From: Hydractinia symbiolongicarpus
Taxonomy: Eukaryota; Cnidaria; Hydrozoa; Anthoathecata; Hydractiniidae
DNA: 60,000 bases
Direction: 5' to 3'
NCBI RefSeq assembly: GCF_029227915.1
Contig: NC_079878.1
Coordinates: 12,774,001-12,834,000, forward strand
Below, piece by piece: positions 11,501 through 49,365 of the stretch (position 1 is its first letter; each line of letters starts with the position of its first letter). The notes beneath the pieces were generated by a model that saw nothing but the letters and a program-made list of their open reading frames with translations, did no database searches and was not told the DNA's origin. Both the position numbers and the translations under genes were made by a program.

Positions 11501-12464
11501 TGGCATGCAGAAGAAAAGCTGAAAATTTAGTCTTTACCAACCTAGTTCCCAGGTTCTCTTGTTATTTTTTTACAATGGGGTCGACTTAGCTTTTTTTTTA
11601 CCAATCTAAAAAACGGGGAGGTCCAGTTGATTTTTTTTGTGTTTTCGATCTATCCTCTACCTTGTTTTACGGGCTATGTGTCATCTGAAATTGTAGCATT
11701 TTCGAATTCACTTGGGAAGAATAATGTAGTCTACAAGAGATTAGCTACAACCCAAGACAAAATATATAGAGCACGAGAGAAGAATTTTAGTTGCAATCAC
11801 AAGCAATTAAGAACTCCGTTTCTATCTAAGTAGCACGCACTCAGACCGTCAAAATTCGCTTGTTACTGTTCAATGTCTCGGACCCCTTAGGATGCTACAA
11901 CCATCATCGAATTCTTTGACCTGACTTTGAGTTAAGAAGGCTACGTATTGTCGATTTGTCAAAATAGGATTTACTTAATAAAATTATAATTAGGAAAACA
12001 AAAGATTTAATAAAGATAACAACATTTTTAGAAGTCACTTGCATCCAGCTTAAGTCGTATGATTATTTTTAAATATATCATAAAAATAAAAAGTCTCAAA
12101 AAGCCTCAACTAATAAAAACAGTCAGTAACCACAAATTTATTGCTTCTGATCAGAAAAAACTTGTATATTTTTATATATATATATATGCACTTTATTTCG
12201 ATGACTGCTTTTTTAATTAATTATTTCACAAAGTAATCAAATTTGAACGACCGTATAATGCAATCTCCATGGTAGGAAATTCGCGTCTAATTTCATTGTT
12301 TTTAATAATGAATCTTTTTTTTTGATACGATACGAACAAAATAACATGAACGATGGTATATTTTATAATTACTGTCTAAGTGTTAAGGTTCAGCACAGAC
12401 AGACAAGAAAAAACCTTACGAACTTGACTGTAAGTTTTAAACAGAGCGCAAAGCAAACATTATA
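8508..12464. other. Intergenic DNA upstream of the ABC transporter, no gene seen
   Basis: The small frames here (such as 9306-9536 + and 11627-11833 +) fall in repeats or low-complexity AT DNA. Repeat copies of the CCTCGTCCCCAGGGC family lie at 9369-9466, 10467-10498, 10679-10734, 11049-11124 and 11539-11565. The promoter of the transporter should lie near the 3' end of this stretch, but I see no clear TATA box or initiator. Confidence 0.4.
11049..11124. mobile_element. Palindromic MITE, CCTCGTCCCAGGGC family (best copy)
   Basis: The left arm CCTCCTTCAGGGCCTTTTTC and the right arm GACAAAAAGCCCTGGGACGA are imperfect inverted repeats. They flank a short centre containing CCAATCAATAAGCGAAGCG. 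Related single arms or palindromes occur at 250-310, 7515-7668, 9369-9466, 10679-10734, 12923-13003 and 14748-14776. Confidence 0.65.
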
Positions 12465-38273
<25,809 letters not shown>

Positions 38274-41200
38274 TGATGTGAAGTCCACTTTAGTTTTCAC
38301 CTGTGTTGATTGTTACTAAAGATGTCGTCAAAAAATATTTCGTATACTGTATTGAGCATAAACAAGGATGATAATAGTACAACTACATAGAATACCGACT
38401 CATTGGTTATATATCAAGCATTATATTTGACATATTGTGAAATTTTCCATGCGTCTTTTATGTATACGTGTGGTATAATTGCATCAACCTTTCCAGTTCC
38501 GAAATTGTAACGAATGGTTTGGAGAGTTGTCATGTTGCTCTCCATCCAAATGTTATTATTACCTTGATTGGCTAACATCTGTTCTCACCCACTTTATCAA
38601 TTTTAGTGTTCATTGAAGTTGGATATATTTTTTTTCTTTAACGTTCTGAAAATACTGATAACATGACGGAACATGGACTATAAATTATTGAAAAGGGGAA
38701 ATGTGATGTTCTCAGCTACTGTCTTGCCATGTATTTTTCCCTTACTTACAAAAAATACAACAGTGGGCTATTTTTAGGTTTTGTAATTGAATTTGGAAAT
38801 ATTTTACTTGGAATGTAATACAATATGAATTTTATATAATCATTCTTTTTGCACTGACTTTTAATGCTTAAAAATGAAAAGATAAAAACCATGTTTTGAG
38901 ACGAGGATTATAGGTAAAGAAGTATTCCTGGTTGCGAAAAAACTGTCGCTTTCATTCGTGCGAATTTAGAAATAATTTGACGCATAAGGGGTGGAGAAGG
39001 GGAGGGGTGCTATATTTGTTACGTAATAGTTTTTTTGTTACCTTTTTTGTTACGCTATTTTTCTAATTGTTACGCTGTTTTCTAAAGTTACCATAAAAAT
39101 CATTTTTCTTCCTAGTCAAGAGATGGCCTCCGGTCTTTTCTTCATTTTTGTACGAAATCGTTCTTAACGTTAAAATTTCCAAAGTTGTATGATTTTATGC
39201 AGCTAAAGTTTTATATTGGCTTCTCAGGATTTATAAGCTGAAATACGAATCCGCCAAACATTCTTTTAATTGGTAAGCAGGGATTAAATCAGAGACGGAT
39301 ATTTTGAATTAAATTCTTCGAGTTATTTGTCAAAGGAACTTCATCGTTGTGCTTTATACATTTAAAGCGCTCTCCACTGCTCTTTATAAAAACACAGGGG
39401 ATAACAAATAAAAAGGAGATACTAATTATACGTCTTATTTCTTATTTTAGACTTTTAAAAAAATATTTTTTGTTTCTTTATATAAAAATTATTGGTGGGA
39501 TGTTTTCGCATTTTTGATAAAAACACTGTAAACATTTCATGCATTCGGCTATGTTTTATTCGTCGTAGGACATGCGACAACTGCAGGACAACTCAATAGC
39601 CAGATTTTGAGTTTCGCATCTTAAAGATCGTAAGGGTTTTTTTTTAGGAAAAGGAAACATTTTTCCTTGATGCAGGCACAGTAGATGCAGACGCAATCTG
39701 TTACGATCACCGATCATCCTTATTCTGACATTGACAAAATAATGCTATTTGGCACGCAACGCTATCATAAACATTACATCAATTGTTCCGATTTTTAGTG
39801 TTTCTAACACAAATCCAATACAGTGCACTAGTCTTATTGGACCCAACTAATTCATCACATTTAGGGATACCGAGACACGTGTCGAAGAAACTATCGTATT
39901 GGGCTGCATGATGTTGCTGCGCCAAGTTAAAGATTCGTCAGTTAACATCTGATTATTTATAATTTAATGTTCTTTGACTGAAGAAAACATAAACTTCCTC
40001 TTTTTCTTCGAAGGTTGTCCATTATTCATTCTCTCTTGTTATCGTAAATTCTTCATCTAATGAATCTTTCTCTTTATTTTTACCGCGTTTACGTCACCTT
40101 CCTTTCCACGGATAAGAGACAGTGAAGTCGATGTATCTGTTGGAAGAAAAGGGAATATCATAGGTTGCATCATCGACAAGAGATGCTTGCTTTTCTAAAA
40201 CATTAGTCTCTGTCTCAATTTTGGTGTGACGAATATGTGAGAGAAAACTTCTACTCTCAGTTGTTCTCTCGACTCTACCTGTAACCCGAGACTTCTTGCT
40301 TTTTGGCACAGGCAAGTTATCCAGACAAAGAATTCCGACTTTAACAACTATTTTTGGTGGTTGGCTCTATACCTCCACCAGATTCGACGTCATCGACACT
40401 TACTATCTCAGTTTCCCCAAACTACAATTTAGAATATACGACATCTTAATCCAAAGAGTGGAATGGCGAGTTACAATAGGTTGTTAGAAAATCGTGCCAG
40501 GTTAAACAATGCTTCTGCATTAATTCTTAGAATATGTGTACACGGTAGTTGAAATCTTTCCAGTCATTCACAATATGATAACTTCTTGTTACTTTGATGA
40601 AGCTTTAGGTATTTGTAGTTTTCATCAGTTTTTCTTGACGAAGGGAACGCAGCATATCGCTATATTCTTGACCATGGGGAGCAGTTTACACGCAAGATTC
40701 GCGGGTTCCACATCTGCTATCTGTGCAGTCAGGAATGATAGCAAAGAGGCATCCATATTCTTACACACATGTAGCCTAGTTAACTAAGCTTTCTTCGAGG
40801 ATATCAGATTCGGTTTCTCTTAAACGAAAGCTTAGACACAAACATGTCAGAGTAAATCCGTAAAATGTAAATCCACCTCATAGCAAACCCCGAATTACAA
40901 TCAACCAATGAGCACAGAGTCGGCGTGGTCACGTCTCACCTTAAATAATTCAAGAATTTATTATATTTGTTCGGGTGAGTGAGGCTATTCGCGCTCAAAA
41001 CAAAAGATTTCTTGATATTGACCATGCGAGCAAAGAACAATAGAATTAGTGAATCATAAAGCGCAGTCGGTATTCTGACCGCAGAAAAATCATTTGAGAC
41101 CCAGCGAATTTTTTTCCACCTTTTTTCTCCAATTAATCTGATTTCCTGGTGGTAAGAAGAATTATGCTAGGTCTATTGGCTAACATACAGGTGAACCATC

Positions 41201-41681
41201 TATTTTGACCTGTTCTTTAGCCACTGTGGTATAACAGAGTCGTATCGTCCTCGCTTGATACAAGGTTATCTTCGATGTAGCTAAATAAAACGAATTAATA
41301 AATAATACCTTAATATGAGTGCAATAATAACAAAAGAATAATGGCATAGTAAAGTAATCAAACTTTTTAAATTTGACTGGCAGGAATTTTTTCACGAGTA
41401 CAGTTAACATTCCACTCAGCGAGGTGGTTTTAAATTGTTTTAATTACTTGTAATACATTTTAGAATACAAATACATTTTAGTAAAATCTACCTCAAAATC
41501 AAGCCCTTTAAATGTTTTTGAAATCTTGTGCTCATTTAAGTAGAGTAAAAAGAGATTCACCCATCTTACTACTCCATGTCCACCTTCTTATTGAAACGTC
41601 CGTTTGTTTGTTTTTTGTCCAGTGGAAATATTTTTTCTGTGTTATTATGGTGTTGGTGGCTTATCTGGAAAATCGCAATGA
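38274..41681. other. 3' flank of the ABC transporter and intergenic DNA
   Basis: The first part should be the 3' UTR; the first AATAAA I find is at 39407-39412, which would give a long UTR. A reverse copy of the GTTACGTAA-type repeat lies at about 38980-39110. The remainder is AT-rich with no supported gene except the weak minus-strand frame at 40094-40315. Confidence 0.4.
40094..40354 (-). CDS. Possible terminal exon, unidentified
   Basis: A minus-strand frame runs from about 40354 to a TGA at 40094 and includes LPVPKSKKSRVTGRVERTTE and ends VSYPWKGR. A minus-strand AATAAA lies 16-21 bp past the stop (40078-40073). No partner exon or domain is recognised, so it may be chance. Confidence 0.2.
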   Translation of the reverse strand, partial: KIVVKVGILCLDNLPVPKSKKSRVTGRVERTTESRSFLSHIRHTKIETETNVLEKQASLVDDATYDIPFSSNRYIDFTVSYPWKGR

Positions 41682-41806
41682 ATGTCTCTGATGTTGGTGG
41701 TATCTAATTTTCTGAGTAGCGGTAAGAATTTGCAACATCACTCTCCTGATCCTTTGACATCTGAGGAAAGTGAATTCTTGTTGAAAACAATGAAAAATGT
41801 GTACAG
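41682..41806 (+). CDS. Candidate first exon of an unidentified small gene
   Basis: An ATG at 41682, just after an in-frame TGA, opens MSLMLVVSNFLSSGKNLQ, then PDPLTSEESEFLLKTMKNVY and a consensus AG|GTGAGT donor. A possible partner is at about 43152 (GTGTTTAG|G), which would add about ten residues and then stop. No family is recognised. The Ser/Glu content and clean donor are the only support. Confidence 0.3.
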
Positions 41807-42009
41807 GTGAGTTGCTCCACTTGAAGATAACTAATCAGTAAGGCTCACCTTAAACCTAATCTTCTTTTCTTGAATCTGTTTAAAGAATTAAAAAATGGTG
41901 CAGGATACAAATCACTTGCGTTGTTGTTGTCCATTTTGAAAGGAAACAGACAGCATGCAACAACAAGATTTATTAAACTCGCGCATGTGTATAATATATT
42001 TAACGCATG

Positions 42010-42252
42010 CGTGGATACATCGATACGGCCAAACCGGTCCGCGGTCTTGTTCACATGAGCTTTTTAAACCGGTTCGACATCTCAAACCTATTCTTCACTC
42101 CGCAATTAGTTTCAAACCGGTTTGACTTGGAGTACGAGCGTACTCATGTAAACGGTGTTAGAGACTTAACCGTCATCTGTATTAAAAACCGCAGCCGTAG
42201 TGAAATCTCAAACCGGTTTAAACTTACTACGGGAACTCCATGTAAACGCTGC
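42010..42252. repeat. Segment with four AAACCGGTTT-type palindromes
   Basis: AAACCGGT cores occur at 42031-42038, 42066-42075, 42113-42124 (CAAACCGGTTTG, perfect) and 42210-42219. GTTCACATGAGC and CATGTAAACGC lie near the two ends. The structure suggests a palindromic MITE. Confidence 0.6.
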
Positions 42253-42720
42253 CTGATATGGCACTAATAGGTATAACCCCTGTGTTAAAATTAATGATCT
42301 CAGCAGAAAATAATGACTAATTTTTTTGATGTTAGATTGAAGATAAATGAAAGGACTATAGACATGCAAACTTTCATAGCATTACCAAATCAGCATCAAA
42401 GCTTACAGAGAGGAGGGCAAGGTTACAGAGAGCCCTGTAACCTTGATTTTCACGAGAAAGCGGCGTAAGAAACAATACTTTGATATTTTAAAAGCTCGAT
42501 GTATATTCTTAACGTGCTCTTAACTTTCGGTCAGCTTAAATTTTCTGATAAATTATTATGAACATACACCCAGCACAACTCACCAGGAACCCACCAGTTT
42601 CTTTATTTAAAAACGTAAACCACTTTTCAAAGATTTTTGACTCCGTCAACCTGCATCAACTTTCCCCTGACTTGACGTAATATTTTGCCAACCTTTTTCA
42701 AGGTCGAGATATTTATAGAT

Positions 42721-42855
42721 ACTAGTCGTTAGCCCGTGGAAAATCCACGGGTTCGCCGTCCTTTTTATACCGCATTTCATGCTTCTCGCTATTGCGCAGC
42801 TAAATTACCATTTTGCGTGACAGAAAGACAGACGTATACGGGCATTATAATATAG
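42721..42855 (+). mobile_element. ACTAGTCG-hairpin repeat, copy 5 (short subtype)
   Basis: It begins ACTAGTCGTTAGCCCGTGG, has the hairpin CCGTGG-AAAAT-CCACGG, then GTTCGCCGTCCTTTTTATAC, and ends GACAGACGTATACGGGC and ATTATAATATAGA. It is closest to copy 1. Confidence 0.75.
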
Positions 42856-43074
42856 ATTTGAACTCAAGAAAAATTTATTGACTTCACGTAAGCAAAAAAA
42901 AAATTGAACAAAATACCAACAATAAGAACAAGGAAGGATTTTCACAGGCCGCTTATCATTCTCAGTATAAAAATTTTCATAGGAAACTTTTGGTTGGATT
43001 GGCGAATGAAATGTTTGAAAGTTGTAATGGATGACGTCATCAGTTGCACTTCGCCCCCTTCCACTGTCAACCAG

Positions 43075-43115
43075 GACGGGCGAACCCGAGGATTTATCCA
43101 TAGGTCACCGACTAG
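43075..43115 (-). mobile_element. ACTAGTCG-hairpin repeat, copy 6 (head only)
   Basis: The reverse complement reads CTAGTCGGTGACCTATGGAT, then AAATCCTCGGGTTCGCCCGT, matching the family head with a partly decayed hairpin. Only the 5' part is present. Confidence 0.55.
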
Positions 43116-44257
43116 CACTTCAGTATAACTTCATTCATCTTACGTGTTTAGGCAGTCATCCTCCGCATTGTCAGGAAAAAAATAATCAAAATGGTAGGTT
43201 CAACTGTAAACAATTGTGACTTGTTGACTACTTTCGCTTATTTGTAAATTAAAAATTAATAAATTTAAAACTAACTATCCAACGATAAATGTAGAGGTGT
43301 TTAAATCGTATTGTTTAAATAAATCTCAGCGAAGTAAATCCCAGCAAGGACAGGCAGTGCGAATGTTGCAAAGCAGGAATATCGTTTCTGGTAAAACAAT
43401 AAAAGATAAACGAGGAAATTTATGTTAAGCCAATGATTAAGAAATTCAACAGTACTTAAATAAGACCAGCAGTCATTTTATTTAAAAATTCAGTTCCCCA
43501 GTAAGCACATTACTCTTACACGTTAATTTAAGTGGACTATGTTGCTACGTACTTGCCCTGTTGCTGTTCCTAATTGCATTTTCTCGATATCAAAAAGCCT
43601 AATTGGCGAAATATTACCTTTTCTTAAAGGTATATACTGTGGACCAAAAAACTAAACACGATTATGTTTTATTCACTAATTCTTACAAAATATATATGTA
43701 CAGGTACAATTATGAACAATGTGACTTATTGTCAACATGAAGAAGAAGGTTTTTGTAAAGTAAGGTTTAAAATTCAGGTTTTAAGGAGTCAGTTGCGGAG
43801 CGTTCTCATTTATTAAAATGTTTGTTAATTAAGTACGGAAATACGTGAGATTTAACCGCAGATAATTGACTGGGAGATATAATTACAGGGAAGAAATACA
43901 ATAAAAAAATGTTAGATGATAACATAAATATTTTTATGCAATGTGCAAAATTTGAAAAATAAGGTTCAGTATTTTGCAAACTTCATTGATGAAACATCGT
44001 AACACATGTCATCCAGTTTCACTACTAGCCTAAAACATCCTCTGACTGGCGATCTCTTTTTACCGTTCTGGTTAATTAAAACATTCGACTTGTTTAACAC
44101 CTTTTCAAGGCTTACATATTGAACGGAACTCAATATCTTTTTCTTCCACAAGTGGAATATAGCAATTTAACCAGGAAAATTGCCATAACACTTAGGTGGT
44201 TTACTCTGCAATGGAGTTTTCACTTTGTATCAATGTACTAGAATATCCTGTTCCACT
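43116..44257. other. Region downstream of the secreted-protein gene
   Basis: This probably includes the 3' UTR of the minus-strand gene above it. Minus-strand AATAAA signals are at about 43814-43809 and 43673-43668. No other gene is supported. Confidence 0.4.
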
Positions 44258-47200
44258 TCAGTCATCTTCAATTAACTGTACTTTTGGTATTTTTGTTCGT
44301 CTTCTGTCTTCAGTGACATTATACTTAGACTTTGTTACAATATTAATTATTTTTCTTTTATCTTCGCCATGCGATAATTCAATTTGCACAGGTCCTTTAG
44401 AAGACAAAGTTTTGCCTTTAGCTTTTACTATTTTACCATTGACTATTTTACTTCTTAATGTGTTCTTATCAACGAGTTTTTTTCCATTTACTCTAAGTTC
44501 CACATTATCTTCTGGTAATGTCTTTGTTATAGAAGCTCTGACAACCGGTTTAACTTTTTTGTTAGTTTTTATATTACTTTTACTACCCGGAGGATGAGCA
44601 ATTTTGTTTCTATAATATTGTGGATCTCGGAAAAACGAATTGACAACATCTGCAGAATCCATTGACATTCTCCCGTGTTTGTATTGAACAAAATTATCAG
44701 GTAGGACAGATAGATCGTGTCGGCTTGGTAAATGATGTCTGCCGTTGAGAAATTGATTATCTTCATTCTCAGTTGCTAAAGATTTACTCTGAACGTCGAA
44801 AGGTTGATTAAATCCATCGTCATTAGATATGTCGTCAGCAAAACTTGGATCGACAGAACCTAATGGCAGCTGTCTTGACCTTGCACGTTGTTCTCTCAGT
44901 CTGGATTTACTATAATCTCCAAAGTTCTTATGAAAGACTTTATCATTTTGACGCCTTAACATCTCCAAAAGATCATCTGGATTTCCTTCAAATTCCGAAC
45001 TTTCTTTCTGCATTTTCTCTTTGTATGTAGGACTGAACATCTGTGGATCACCAGCACCCATCATATCCACCTTTAGTTGTGCACCATGAAGTTTATCTAA
45101 CAAACTACCAGGATCCACACCTGAAAGTAGGCTACGTTCTGTTCCGCCACGTTCCATAGACATCCTTGTTGGTCCCATTCGTTGTTGTCCATTATCATCC
45201 TCTTGTCGGTCTTGCATATTTTTATATTTAGCAAAATTTAATAATTGTTCAGGCGTCTGCTGCTGCATTACTCCTCGCTCCTCTTCTTGTCCTGCAGGAT
45301 CTGATATGTCATTCATAGCGATATTTCTAGCACTGAATATTTGATTCTCGCGTTGCATTTGCTCCATGTTATCGTTGCGGTCAGGATAAGCATCTTGAAA
45401 CGGGTTTCCCATTAATGGACCAATAGGGTTGGTTGGCTGTTGCATTTTAAACAATTCCCGTTGGACGTTCATCGGATCGGGTGAAGCAGGTTGATTTTGC
45501 AACATTGATATCTGACCTGGATTAGAAGCAAGGCTGTTTTGCAAATTAAATTGCACAGATCCAGGACTTAGTCCTTGTGCATTTTCTGCACTAGTTGGAG
45601 CAAAACCTGCCATGCCCTGCTGTAAACCATCACCTTGTTGTGAACCATCACCCATCTGAGGCATCCCTGCGAATTGTGCCATCGGAATCAGGCCTTGCTC
45701 TGACTTTATAGGAGACATGTTATTAAACCCACGGGAATCACCCATTTGAGGCTGTTGTCTATTCCCTTGGTATGACTCAGACATTAGGCGAGCTGCCAAT
45801 TGAGGAAATCCTGGAGCATTTAAAATGTTTTTAATTAAATCAGAAGTTGAAGGAGCGTTGTCAACAGATGCAATGTTATTAGTTGGATTTTGTTGAGGAG
45901 CAAATGATTGGGTAGGTGTTGGGCAACTTGCTCCAGGAATGTCACATCGCGAAGATGCGGATTCGCTTGCAGAACGAGCTGGAATATATTGAGCAGATGG
46001 TTGTTGGCTAAATACTGGCTGAAATTGATTTCCAGCTCCGTTCATCATCGCATTTTGCATGGACCCCATGAAAGCAGCTGTAAGTTGTTGTGGACTACTC
46101 ATAGGTACAACATTATTTGGTAAGTTGGGCATTGCTACGCCAGGATTACCATTAAACTGTGCCATTGCGTTCCCAGTGACACTCATAGGTGATGTTTGAA
46201 CGTTTGATCCAAACACTGGCACTAACATTTGACCATTTCTAATAAACATGACTGGCATGTTGGGCATCTTAGTCATGCCGTTTGCGTTGTTTGGAATTTG
46301 ATTAGCTGCGTTACCAATTGGTATCTCAATGCTTCCTGGATTATTATTTGATGCAATTGATGCTGGATTATTATTTGGTGCATTCGATGCTGGATTATTA
46401 TTTGGTGCGTTTGATGCGCTTTGCATGGCCAAGTCTAACTTTTCATCAACTCCTGCTGGCTGGATATCAGGCTCTTGTGTTCTGTTTTTCAATTCTGCGT
46501 TTGGTTTTGCTGGACCAATGGTTTCGTAAGGACTGTGAGACACGGACTTACCTAATAAAAAATGATTAAAATAATTTTCTACACTATGCTTATTTTAGCA
46601 AAATTTTGAAGTGGCTGTAGCTAACATGTAAGCATTTCAAATGAATGGAATTTGGAATCCTAACTGTCATCTCGCCAAAATTTTGGAATACAATAATTAT
46701 AAAAAAAAAAACGTAAAAAGAAAGGGAAAAAAGAGAATGGGGCAAGAATAAGAAGTGTTTGCCAAGACTAACCTTCACTGATTTCTTTCTCAGCATCATG
46801 TTTAGTTTCCAGTAAAGCCATATGTTTTGCTTCTTGTCGAAGCTGCTGAAACTTTTCTAAAATTTTGTCTACTACTTCTTCTGGAATAATTTTCCTCCTG
46901 TCTGGTTTTTTAGAACCATCGCTCAATTTTTTGTCACTTTTATCCTCACTAGTCTTTGTATTATTTTGTAAATCAGACTTAGCTCCTGTTTTTTCTCCCT
47001 TTTTAGCTTCTGTTAAAGGTTGCTTGGCATCTGGAAAGCCTTCCATTTGTTTTAATTTACTTTCTAATTCTTTACTTCCCGTCCTTTTGAATAGCCTATC
47101 TTGTATTTCCTTAATTTTCTGTATAATATCCTTCGTAGTCCCGGTGACATCTTTTTGTTTCACTTCAGGCACTTCTACTTGCTTTTTATCAGAGTCTTTG

Positions 47201-47720
47201 ATTTCGGCTCCTGTTGCGTCCATTGATGTGCCAAGTGAGTCAATATCATCACTATCGTCCGTTTTTTCAGAATCGTCATTCAAAGCATGTATTACCTCCT
47301 GGCGCCTATGTGATTTTTGAACAGGATACTCGTTATTGTCATGATATAAACGGGGGTATTCTGATCTTCTTGAATGCTTGTGATGATGGTGAGACGAAAT
47401 ATCTAAATATTATACATCATTTTTATTCAACATTCATTTTTCAGATCTATGTCAAATTATATTTATTATCTATACCTTTAAAAAGTTTTCACGAATTTTA
47501 GGAGTTTGGGGGCCTAAACTAACCTTGGTGATTTTATAGAAAAGTTGTATATAATTTTGTTCATAAGATTGCACTTCAGAGTAAGAAGAAACATACAGAA
47601 AAGTGCGAAAATCTCTAGGTAACACCATCATAAAACTGCAGCTTAAATACACTTACGCGATTGACTACAAAATACACATGAAACCAACACTATAACCTCA
47701 ATTAATATGCAAAATTTCAT
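44258..47720 (-). CDS. Secreted Asn/Gln/Met-rich protein, three exons, function unknown
   Basis: I do not recognise a family. Exons on the minus strand are 47720-47657, 47402-46773 and 46551-44258; phases fit and the total is 2988 nt (995 residues). The donors are GC|GTAAGT and AG|GTTAGT, and the acceptors TTTAG|AT and TTATTAG|GT. Residues 1-21 form a clear signal peptide (MKFCILIEVIVLVSCVFC...). After it come a His/Arg cluster (SSHHHHKHSRR), an acidic segment, then Lys/Glu-rich coiled-coil-like sequence. From about residue 279 lie three NNNPAS/NNNPGS repeats and a long N/Q/M/P-rich low-complexity region resembling prion-like sequences. The C-terminal 150 residues are basic with many dibasic sites and end KIPKVQLIEDD. 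It is probably secreted; matrix, adhesive or precursor roles are all possible. The gene is intact. Confidence 0.8.
46338..46418 (-). repeat. Three 27-bp coding repeats in the secreted-protein gene
   Basis: GCTGGATTATTATTTG-containing units of 27 bp repeat three times and encode the minus-strand NAPNNNPAS-type motifs (9 residues each). The first two are nearly identical, which suggests recent slippage. Confidence 0.8.
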
Positions 47721-48740
47721 TTTGGTTTAGGTAGTAACCATTTTGCAGATTGTTTAAAGAATTTCCATCTTGCTACTGATTTTTTCGCTGCAACTTCTTC
47801 GCACAGTCAGACCATTAATGTGTGTTTAACCAACCGTGAATATTCAGCTGCTGTTACTGCATAAGTACGATTTTAAACAATAAACACAAACTCATTTGAG
47901 GTATAAGTTAATATTTTAATATTATTTAATATTATATATATTTATGTGTTATACCGGGCCTAATGATTTCTGTTTCTTTTACTTTAAGATACTTTCGCAA
48001 AATTAAGTCGCAAAAAGCTTTAATATATACGAGTCGTTATCCAATCAGCGGGTCCACCAGTTCTTACATTTTCACCTGTCGTAGGATCGCTACTTCGTGC
48101 GTTTTTAGCACGATCTTATTTAGTGTGGCAGATAGAGTGCGGGCATTTCTGATATAGAGAAGATGCACAAGATATAAGTGCAAGAGAATGTAATACAAAT
48201 AAATACGCTTTGTCGTTGGATTTTAAAACAATCGGTAAAAACAAACTCTATGTGAAAAACAGATGGAAAGACGAATTGTTTTGTTTAAAAAGGTCGTAGT
48301 AGAGGATATAAGAAATACAGGCACCTCGATTATGTAGAAATTTCAATTGCGCTTTTTCTTCTCAATATAAACAGGCAAGATTTATAATTTCGTATGGTTT
48401 TGAGGGTAATTATTTTCCCCTGGTACAAGTGAAATTTATTTAGTCCCAGTCTTAGTCCTTTAAATTCTTAACAACAGTTGCTGTTGATGTCGGCATTTTT
48501 GAGCTGACTTTATAGGGCGAGCTGTTCTAAAAACAGTACTCTAATGTACGATTTGCCGTTAATTTTTTTTAACAGAGTCAGTTTAAATATTTTAATTCAT
48601 AAAATTTTCTGGCATATCTATTATTCACGCAGATCCGCTGTGCGAACATTTGGTCGCGCGAAAATTTTATGTGCGCGGAATATGTCTTCTCAGAATGTGC
48701 GCGAAAATGAAAGAAAGAAATTTCGTAAAAGTTTCGAGAC
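47721..48740. other. Upstream flank of the secreted-protein gene
   Basis: This should hold the minus-strand promoter. I see no TATA box I would defend. The plus-strand frame 48544-48822 runs into the GGGATGA repeat and is not supported as a gene. Confidence 0.4.
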
Positions 48741-48747
48741 AATTATC

Positions 48748-48882
48748 ACTAAGATCACGTTTACACGCAGGCGGGATGAAATCTCATTCCGGGATGAAAT
48801 TCGTCCCGGGATGAAACAATAAGTGCTTACACGTGAGCCTCATCCCGGGATGAAATCAGCATATTTTCATACCGGGACGAGT
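48748..48882. mobile_element. TCATCCCGGGATGA-type palindromic repeat, copy 1
   Basis: The segment carries several copies of GGGATGAAAT and the perfect palindrome TCATCCCGGGATGA (48840-48853). CGTTTACACGC and GCTTACACGTG flank it on the two sides. A second copy lies at about 52495-52610. Confidence 0.65.
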
Positions 48883-49365
48883 ACAGTAATTCCTCTTTTT
48901 AGCCCCCTCCTTTTATTTAGCCCCCCCCCCCTTTCCCTCCAGAGACTCAAAAGGTTATTTAGCCTCCTCCCTTTATTTAGCCCCCACCCCCCCCTCAAAA
49001 AAAATAAAAAAATAAAAAAGTAAAAATAAAATAAAAAAGTAAAAGTAGTCAAAGAAATTCGATATTATTTGTTGATTTAACGTCATGTACAACGATATTC
49101 ATATGTTGTAGCTTTAATTCCCCCCCCCCCCCCAAGTTTTGTTTAATATCTATGGTTCCTTTTTTTTACAACGCGCTGTTTTGTTCCAGGCACCACAAGT
49201 CTATCATAGAACTTCTTTTGTTAGATGAAGATGATGATATAACAGATGAAGTTAACATTATGTATTAATTTAAAAAAAATAGAAAGTGTGTTTAAAATTC
49301 TATTTACCCGTCTCAAACCTACAGAATTTAATACCCCCGGGGGCTAAAAAGAGGAATTACGGTAA
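48883..49365. mobile_element. MITE with TACAGTAATTCCTCTTTTTAG inverted ends
   Basis: The left end (TACAGTAATTCCTCTTTTTA, then GCCCCC) is matched by the reverse complement of the right end (GGGGGCTAAAAAGAGGAATT, then ACGGTAAT). The inside holds several TTTAGCCCCC repeats and a C15 run near 49120. It also has a short coding-like stretch after an acceptor-like TTCCAG (ELLLLDEDDDITDEVNIMY at about 49210-49267). It directly abuts the GGGATGA element. Confidence 0.7.

Noticed and set aside
44196-44597. Plus-strand frame of 133 codons opposite the secreted-protein gene
   Set aside because: It is a shadow of the minus-strand exon 3; the hydrophobic look comes from reverse-reading Lys/Glu codons.
46865-47320. 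Plus-strand frame of 151 codons with Ser/Leu-rich, signal-like sequence
   Set aside because: It is a shadow of exon 2 of the secreted-protein gene on the minus strand, whose splice phases fit.
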